A stretch of DNA of 64,000 nt from Coprinopsis marcescibilis (taxonomy: Eukaryota; Basidiomycota; Agaricomycetes; Agaricales; Psathyrellaceae): assembly GCA_004369085.1 (NCBI GenBank), contig ML210301.1, positions 1 through 64,000 on the forward strand. The letters are read 5' to 3'. The first letter of the stretch is position 1. Each line of letters opens with the position of its first letter. Below the pieces are notes generated by a model. The model was not told the DNA's origin and did no database searches. It was given only the letters and a program-made list of their open reading frames with translations. Shown here piece after piece: positions 57,701 through 64,000 of this stretch. Both the position numbers and the translations under genes were made by a program.

Positions 57701-60700
57701 TTTCAAACACGCGACTGCTTTCCCGACGCTTCTGGAGTTCCCTGAAGACAGCAACAATCTTCTTGCCGTACGATGGGGCAATCCGACATCGCTGACACAG
57801 AATGGTTTCAAGTTCCGTTTGAGGGACGTCGTCGAAATGGACCTCAAGGAATCGATTTCGGAATGCTCTTGACAAGATCTTGCGACCACCGTAAAGCCCT
57901 GGCGGGTTCTGAGTGGAGAAGAGCATGAAGTGGGGATGCGGCCGAACAACTTCCTGGGTTTCAGGAATGATCAATTCCCTGTTATCATCCAAAAGACGGT
58001 TCAGTGCCTCCAAAACATCCGTCGGCGCGAGGTTCAGTTCGTCGAGGACAATCCAACTGCCAGTCCTCAACGCTTGAACGAGAAGGCCGTCTTGGAAGAC
58101 CAACTTGCCAGTGAGAGGATCCGACACGTACGATCCGATGTACTCTTGAATGTCGGTGTGTTCGTGGTTGTTAATCCGAATGAATTGATGCCCAGTTCGC
58201 TTCGCCAAGTACTCTATGGAGCTTGTCTTTCCGCTTGACGTCGGGCCTTCAATGAGGACAGGGAACTTCCTTGTAAGAATAATTCGGGCGAGGTCTATAA
58301 GCTTCTTCTCCACCGAGGGCGTTATGATATACTCTTCGCAAGGATCATCGGGGAGAGGGCCTTTCTCCAAGTAGAATGGGCCAAATTTAACGAAAGCGTC
58401 TGCGTTCGAAGGTGGGTTCGGCATTTTGGCCAACAACGAACGGGGGTTCTTGACTCCTGCCAAAAGATGTTTGTGTGCCAATGCAGTAACCGATTGGGCA
58501 CTCTGCTCGTCCAGAACCATGGTGAATGCCATCAGGCAACCCTCCCATATCGCCCTGCGAAGTGGGTAGGCACCCGCAATGTCCGAGGCAAATGTGAGAG
58601 CTCGAGATAAGGATCGCATGCTGAAATGTGGACGGTGATTGGAGCCATCTGCAAGTTGTCGTTTGTGAACCAGGCCCTTGACCGCCATGTAAAACTCTGC
58701 GACATTCATCACCGCACCCTTGTCGCCAATGGTGTGACTTCCGATGTACTGTTCGATTATAGTCAATAGCGTTTCCTTGTCGGTATCTGGTGAAGGAACG
58801 TCGATCTCCGTGAACCGAGACCGAATGTTGGGAGGCAGATCCTTTTTGCCAACGTCGGTCGCAGGGTTCATGCAAGCAAAGAGGCGGAAGTCAGGATGGC
58901 GAGGGATCGGTTCGAGCTCTCCGTTCTCAGTGAGCGTGATGGAGGCCGTTGGACCATGAAGCAGACTCGTTATGCACTCCAGAGTCTCGGGACTGGCGAG
59001 GTTAATCTCATCTAGCAAGATCCTAAGTAACGAAATTTAGTTCATTGTATCGGGTCACGGTGTGGAGAGAACTTACCAATCTCCGTTGCGCAGCGCCTTC
59101 ACTAATGGGCCCTCTACGAAGCCGAAAGCAAACTTCCCATGTCCGTGAACATGCTGAACATCGAACTGTTCCACACTGGTCAAAAACCTCGTCCATCTGT
59201 CAAGCTTTGACTGCACGTCCCGTTCGTCGATCTTCCGTCGTTTTCGTGGCAAGTTGGCCTCTTGCTCTCGGTCGATATTGGGACTAGAGATAAGACCAGA
59301 AGTCAGTTTATGGAGCCCGGGATAATTAAAACAAACACAACTTACTCGGCAGCTTCCTCTTTCTTAACTTTCAGCCTATCTTGCGCCATCCTCACGCACT
59401 CCTTCCACAACCCGACTGCCCTCTTCCATTTTCCCTCATTCACCGCCTTCCGAACCTCCGTCTCAAACTTCTCGTTCCTCTTCCTGCTAAAGGTAGCCCC
59501 AAACAACTCCACAAATTCCTCCTGAAGCACAGATCCAGGAAGGTGTGCGTCGATTGGCTTCAAACCGCCGATTAAGTCTGCTGATTCCGTCTGATGAGAC
59601 AAGTTTAGGGAGACCAGTGGCCGCCTCAAAATCGATGCCAAATAGGTAATAGCACTGGTCTTTCCGGTACCCGTCTCTCCCGTCAACAACACCGGCTCAT
59701 TCAAAGCTATTGAAGAGCCGATTCTGGACAACAAGCACACAGCCGGTCGGTGCAACGCGAACGGTCGACTGTTCTGTTGGCGTCCCAGCTCTGACTTCAT
59801 TTGTCGAGCAGGTAGGTAGGTCCGTCCGACCCGCACTCCCGAGGAATGACCGTTTACGTCCTTTTGGATGTAAAAGTCTGGTGTCCGTTTGTTGACCAGC
59901 CAATTGCACCGCTCTTGGTCCAAGGACAGGTGCTCGGCGATGACGTTGGCTATTGCATCAGTTGAAGCTTGCGAGCTTGCTGTGGTAGCTCCAGTGCCGA
60001 AAAACACATCCCTAGCCTCAAGGTACACGTCTTCGCGGAGAACAGGATTGGTGAACACATTGGCGAGGGTTGTCTGACTTGAGCTGGGCGAATCAACGTC
60101 CATTGAGTAGTGGGACGGCGGCAGCAGACGTTCCACCCGCTGACAGAGCTTTGTCAGCTCGCGAAGTCCGATGATTCTTGAAGACGATGCGCGAGGAACA
60201 GCTTTGACGGATGTCCATAAGTGGATGACGGCATTGGCGGTGGATGTCGACAAATTGGGGAACTGCGCTTCGAGGATCGTCTGTAGTTCTTCAGTGCAAG
60301 GCGAACGCAGCGTCGTTTCGTAGAATTTGTGAGCAGCAAAGAATGTCGCCGTCGGGAACTTTCCAGCGGGTGAGGGTGCTAACGAACGCGTGGCAAAGAG
60401 CATAAAGTTTTCGTGGGCCTCCACCTCTCCCTTTCCGGGAACGTAGATTGAGGCACGACCTCCAACCCATTTGTCCCCGCCCATGGACTCCATCAATGGC
60501 TTGAATGTCCCCAGCACTTCGTTGCTTCCCTTGTCAACATCTTCCAGTACAACCCACTTTCCTTCCCGCATCGACCGCACCAAAACGCCTTCTTTCCATT
60601 CGAATGTACCAGGACGACTGGTCGAGGAGATGTATGACCCAAGGAGCGAGCGAGGATCCAAAGACGTGTCAGCGAGATGAATAGTGATTATTTGATTTTT

Positions 60701-61844
60701 CACGCCTGGATACAGTTGTGCAGCGAGGTGATTGAGAATAAGTGCTTTGCCCGCCGATGGTGAGGACGTAAGGAGTGTTGGGATGCGAAGAGATACATGG
60801 TGTGCGAGTGAGCGTAGCGTTTTGTTTCCTGATGGTGTTGGGATGTAACCAGTCGAATCGGGGTTTGAAGCTGAAGACTTGAGTAAGAAGACGCCTTCTA
60901 TGTCCGCCAAAAACGGGCTAAACGTACAGAAAGGTCAGTCAACGGGTCAAGACGAACAGACGCACAGATAACGTACCTCAAAGCTGATTTATCTATCGTG
61001 ACTCTTGGTTCTTGATCGTCGGTATGGTAGAAATCGACTGGCTCCCCAACCAGTCTACTTCTACTTTGCCGTACTCTGTCAATCTCTACGTTCTCTAAAA
61101 TCCAGCAACTTGTGTGCTTCTTCGACCCATCCAATCCCCTTCCATACTCCAATAGGCACTTCTCTTCCTCGATGGTTTTTCCAACCACTTTCGACTCCAG
61201 TGCTTCACTCTCCGCATCACCCATCCCAACCTGAGCCGAATAACATTTTGCGGACAACAAGCGAATGCCGTCGTCTAATCTTGAATCTGACATCACCATC
61301 GACAGTGGGACGAGCGACCAGTAGCATTGAGATGGAAGTTGACGGTTGGCGCGTAAAATTCTGTAGTACGCGAGTAGGAGGTCCGAAACTCGTGAGGGAT
61401 TAATCGTTTCCAACGATGTTGTATCTTTTGAGATAAAGGATAGTGGTCCTTGAGGGTAAAATGTCTGCAATAAACGTGACATTATTCTAAAAAAGACGTC
61501 AACCCCATTTTCCGCACTGAAAAGACTGGAACATACGGGAATAGTTCTTCATGCACTTCCACTAGATACGCAAGTGCACAAAGATTTTCATCGGAATTCA
61601 CATCGTCGGATAGCCATCTCGCACAGAGGTCCATTAGAATTGGGCGGAAGAGTGTCGCGACAATTTGTGTGTATGTCGGATCCGCTAGTAATTTTGAGAG
61701 GACGGTCAAGAAGACCGCCATATCGGGCGAGCTCTGGAGTTGAGAGATGCATGACGATTCTGGGGGCACAATAGATGCCAAATGTTGAGTTTGTCTCTGC
61801 AAATGTATCGACAGAGGATGCTGAAAATCGCTGTCGGTTTCCAT
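45797..61844 (-). CDS. MDN1: Midasin, giant AAA+ ATPase of pre-60S ribosome maturation
   Basis: Nineteen exons (minus): 61537..61844, 60977..61486, 59346..60917, 59077..59283, 56589..59022, 56461..56532, 54034..56400, 53706..53981, 53336..53657, 53194..53285, 53024..53143, 52860..52971, 52740..52810, 52622..52689, 52422..52578, 49480..52370, 49093..49421, 47411..49043, 45797..47360. The total is 15105 nt and 5034 aa, and every phase closes. Six AAA modules are visible by their P-loops: degenerate SPSAGKAL (~325), GETGTGKTSA (~681), GPTSSGKTSS (~1120), GETGSGKTSV (~1416), GSPGVGKTSL (~1802), GARNTGKTQL (~2111). Then come a long helical linker, an Asp/Glu-rich region (~4170-4510) and a C-terminal VWA/MIDAS domain with DDSRS (D-x-S-x-S, ~4810). 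Midasin strips Ytm1 and Rsa4 from pre-60S particles in the nucleus. The start is the first in-frame ATG of the leading exon; an upstream exon cannot be excluded. Confidence 0.95.
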
Positions 61845-62885
61845 TTCCGATTTTTGGTGAACCGAAAGGCTCAAAAAGCTTGTAAACGGTTATCAGTGTC
61901 ACTTCTACTAAAGCAAGGTAGATCTCCTACCTTTTGCGGACGTGTAGTCAACCAAAGGTTGCTATTGAGTGTCGCAGTAAAAGGTTACAGATGGCCAACT
62001 CTAGAAAAGGCGCCTTGCAATCTCCAGTTGCCAAGAAAATGGGGTTTGCAAAAATCTCGACCACGTGGAGATAAGATAAGATAGCGCCGCATCTCTTAGA
62101 TCTAAATCTAATCTTATCCGTTCAGAGTACCATCAAACCCGACCTCCGCGCTTTCAAGAGCCCCGGCTAACCCACCTTATTTGAGGGAGCCGAAGTATTT
62201 GGAAAATAAGACACAAAGTGAACACAGTGACTTGAGTGAGTTCCTCATGTAGAAGTTATGCAGCGTATGATAAGTCTAAGAGTTTGTGTTCATTATTAGG
62301 CACATACGAGCACTAGGAGCAGAAATGAGCCTCGCAGAACGTACGGGAAGTAGCAATCAGTCGGCGCATCTTCGCCCTACTTATGGGCTACACAAATCCC
62401 CAAAGACTTTGAGTACAGGCTATTGATGCTTACCCTTCGTTTCTTCGCAAACCCTTTGTAGATCGTGGAGTTTCTGAGAGGTTTCTGGAAACTTCACTGT
62501 CTACATCAGAAACTAACCACTGGAACAGGAAGCCCGGAAACAGAAACTGACATTTTCTGACGTGATGGCTACAGCTTAATTAAGACACGCCCTTTACATG
62601 CAAAAATTCAAGCTTGACCAGCTTTCCGACGCTGGGTCGCGGATGCATTGCCCATGGGCGCTTAGGCAAACGACGGGGCTTCGAAACCTTTTACACTGCG
62701 AGGCTCCATAAGTCAAGATCATAAGTCACTCTCGTTCTTCTTTCTCTTTATTTGTCAAAGCGACGGCTACTATCGAACGCTATACGGATATTCGTTAGCC
62801 AATCTGTACGCGACGACCAGGTAATACCACCGTCTCATCTCAGGCAGTGTCGCTACTTCGGGGCGTTTAGCAGAGTCATGGATCG
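61845..62885. other. Intergenic, midasin promoter region
   Basis: Separates the 5' end of midasin (minus) from the small membrane-protein candidate (plus). No further gene or structured element recognised. Confidence 0.4.
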
Positions 62886-63536
62886 ATGGTTGTGTTGGAA
62901 GTTGAGCCAGAGATCTTCTTATCAGTTCCGAGTACTAAATTGGGATTTGCCTGAGAGACTGAGAGGTGTTAGAAGGTAGAACTTTGGCGCATGTCCCGTC
63001 TGACGAACCACAGGTCCTTCTGGTTCTTTGGCGATCCAGTTGACATGGCCGACCCTCGCAGGGCTGTTGTCTTTCTACATTCTCTGCGCTGGGGGATTGG
63101 TGCTCTGGGCAAGACGAAGAACAGCTAGGAAGAAGAAGGAAATTTCAGAAGGTAAGCTGTCTTTGTGAGTGTATGTGTCATAGCGCACCGAATGAATCGG
63201 AGGTGCGCAGGTCGTGAGCCTTATGAGCTGCCGGTGACCTGCGATCGACGGACGTACCGGAAGATCCATACGTTGAATAACGGAGATGGCGACTCCGCCG
63301 ACATTGCACCAGCCCATGGTCGACCACAAGTTTTCCTCAAGTCTCAATCACCTGTTATACAAGAAGAGTCCAACACCATTGGTCACAGCCCCTGTGACAG
63401 AGAGGCCGTCACTGCCGCGTCACTTTTAGTATTTGCGGCCGGCTCGGATGCAGGCGGATCTCTCCAGGGAAACAACGTTGTTGCATTTCATCCCGACCCT
63501 CACATTTCGAACCAGGACCCTTTCTCGGAGAAATGA
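62886..63536 (+). CDS. Candidate small single-pass membrane protein
   Basis: Spliced model: 62886..62931, 63014..63151, 63211..63536. The total is 510 nt and 169 aa. It begins MVVLEVEPEIFLSVPS and has one hydrophobic segment (LAGLLSFYILCAGGLVLW, about residues 30-48). This is followed directly by a strongly basic stop-transfer run (ARRRTARKKK), then a polar tail ending NQDPFSEK. The orientation would place the tail in the cytosol. I recognise no family. Support comes from consistent GT-AG introns with matching phases and the TM plus basic layout; the first exon is the weakest part and an upstream exon beginning after an acceptor near 62869 is possible. Confidence 0.45.
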
Positions 63537-63860
63537 CTCGGATGAGGTCGTGTAGCGGTCTAATTCACCGCAGTCAAGCGCCCGGACGTATGGCGGCGAG
63601 ACATTAGTTGGATGACAGTGGACGTGTCAAGGTTGTTGCGCGTTAATAGGGTACTGGTTACAGTTGTACCTGAACGCTAAAATGTTGGATTATCGTACTC
63701 TAGATCATACTCCCTACTCAACACCGAAAATGTCCACAGTACATATAGTTTCTGCCTGCAGAATATCTTCATGTAATATTCTGTCGCATTTGTTCGAAGG
63801 CCAGTGGCTAAAATTACCTAGAATAGTCCAAAAAGGTGTAAAAGTATACCCAAGAAAGGT
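63537..63860. other. Intergenic, convergent 3' flanks
   Basis: Between the small membrane-protein candidate (plus) and the gene entering from the right (minus). AT-rich, no gene seen. Confidence 0.4.
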
Positions 63861-64000
63861 CTAAGCTGATGCTGGAGAAGCACTGTCTGGCTCAGAGTTA
63901 GATTCTTCTGGTCCATCCTCGTTGTCATCGTCATCTTCCAGTTCGTCTTCATCATCATCTTCCTCTTCTGAAAAAGTCTCCACCCGGACGTAAGCCCGCT
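63861..64000 (-). CDS. Partial gene: acidic C-terminus running off the window
   Basis: The minus-strand frame entering from the right edge reads RAYVRVETFSEEE followed by a dense Asp/Glu stretch and ends in NSEPDSASPASA with a TAG stop at 63861-63863. Only 46 residues are visible, so the protein cannot be identified. Such acidic tails are common in nuclear or ribosome-related proteins. Confidence 0.6.
   Translation of the reverse strand, partial: RAYVRVETFSEEEDDDEDELEDDDDNEDGPEESNSEPDSASPASA

Noticed and set aside
1..64000. CRISPR arrays, bacterial operons or prophage
   Set aside because: Intron-rich eukaryotic genes throughout; no regularly spaced direct repeats of CRISPR size.

Overview
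This is a 64 kb piece of nuclear DNA from a filamentous fungus, almost certainly an Agaricomycete (mushroom-forming basidiomycete). The support for that is: dense genes with many 46-70 nt GT-AG introns, short NACHT P-loop NTPases of the mushroom NLR type, a DUF6534-type membrane protein, a DUF4246 protein, a fungal mitofusin, and short secreted proteins with glycine/proline-rich linkers. All gene models were spliced by hand from the sequence. Where I give joined exons, the reading phases close exactly unless I say otherwise.

Layout. 1-9.2 kb is an accessory, transposon-scarred region. The 3' end and LTR of a Ty1/copia element (1-288) cut off a NACHT gene (267-1928). A Ty3/gypsy integrase relic lies at 2528-2854, and a DUF4246 gene (3306-5550) separates that NACHT gene from a second, duplicated copy (6453-8576). 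The second copy carries a 63-nt in-frame poly(A) tract. 9.8-17.7 kb holds a MOB-family gene, a cupredoxin-like GPI-anchored protein, an unknown repeat protein and a third NACHT gene that looks complete (15433-17747). 18.5-27.5 kb holds a DUF6534-like membrane protein, the mitofusin FZO1, an intron-containing tRNA-Pro(TGG) and a large disordered protein with a C-terminal CaaX box. 28.2-35.4 kb holds an M64-type metallopeptidase with an apparent frameshift, a nucleolar ribosomal-L1-domain protein and an alpha/beta hydrolase. About 35.4-38.9 kb has almost no genes. 38.9-45.5 kb holds a PIG3-like quinone oxidoreductase, a secreted protein made by duplication of a two-exon unit, and an epoxide hydrolase. 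45.8-61.8 kb is one gene: midasin (MDN1/REA1), 19 exons and 5034 codons. The right edge holds a small membrane-protein candidate and the acidic C-terminus of a gene that runs off the window.

The genes do not form a pathway. Housekeeping functions (MDN1 and the L1-domain protein in ribosome biogenesis, FZO1 in mitochondrial fusion, MOB in NDR-kinase signalling, tRNA-Pro) are mixed with secreted or accessory genes (M64 peptidase, cupredoxin, duplicated secreted protein, epoxide hydrolase). The STAND/NACHT cluster at the left is the dynamic part: one segmental duplication, two retroelement families at or near its breakpoints, one truncated copy, one copy with a homopolymer replacement and one intact-looking copy.
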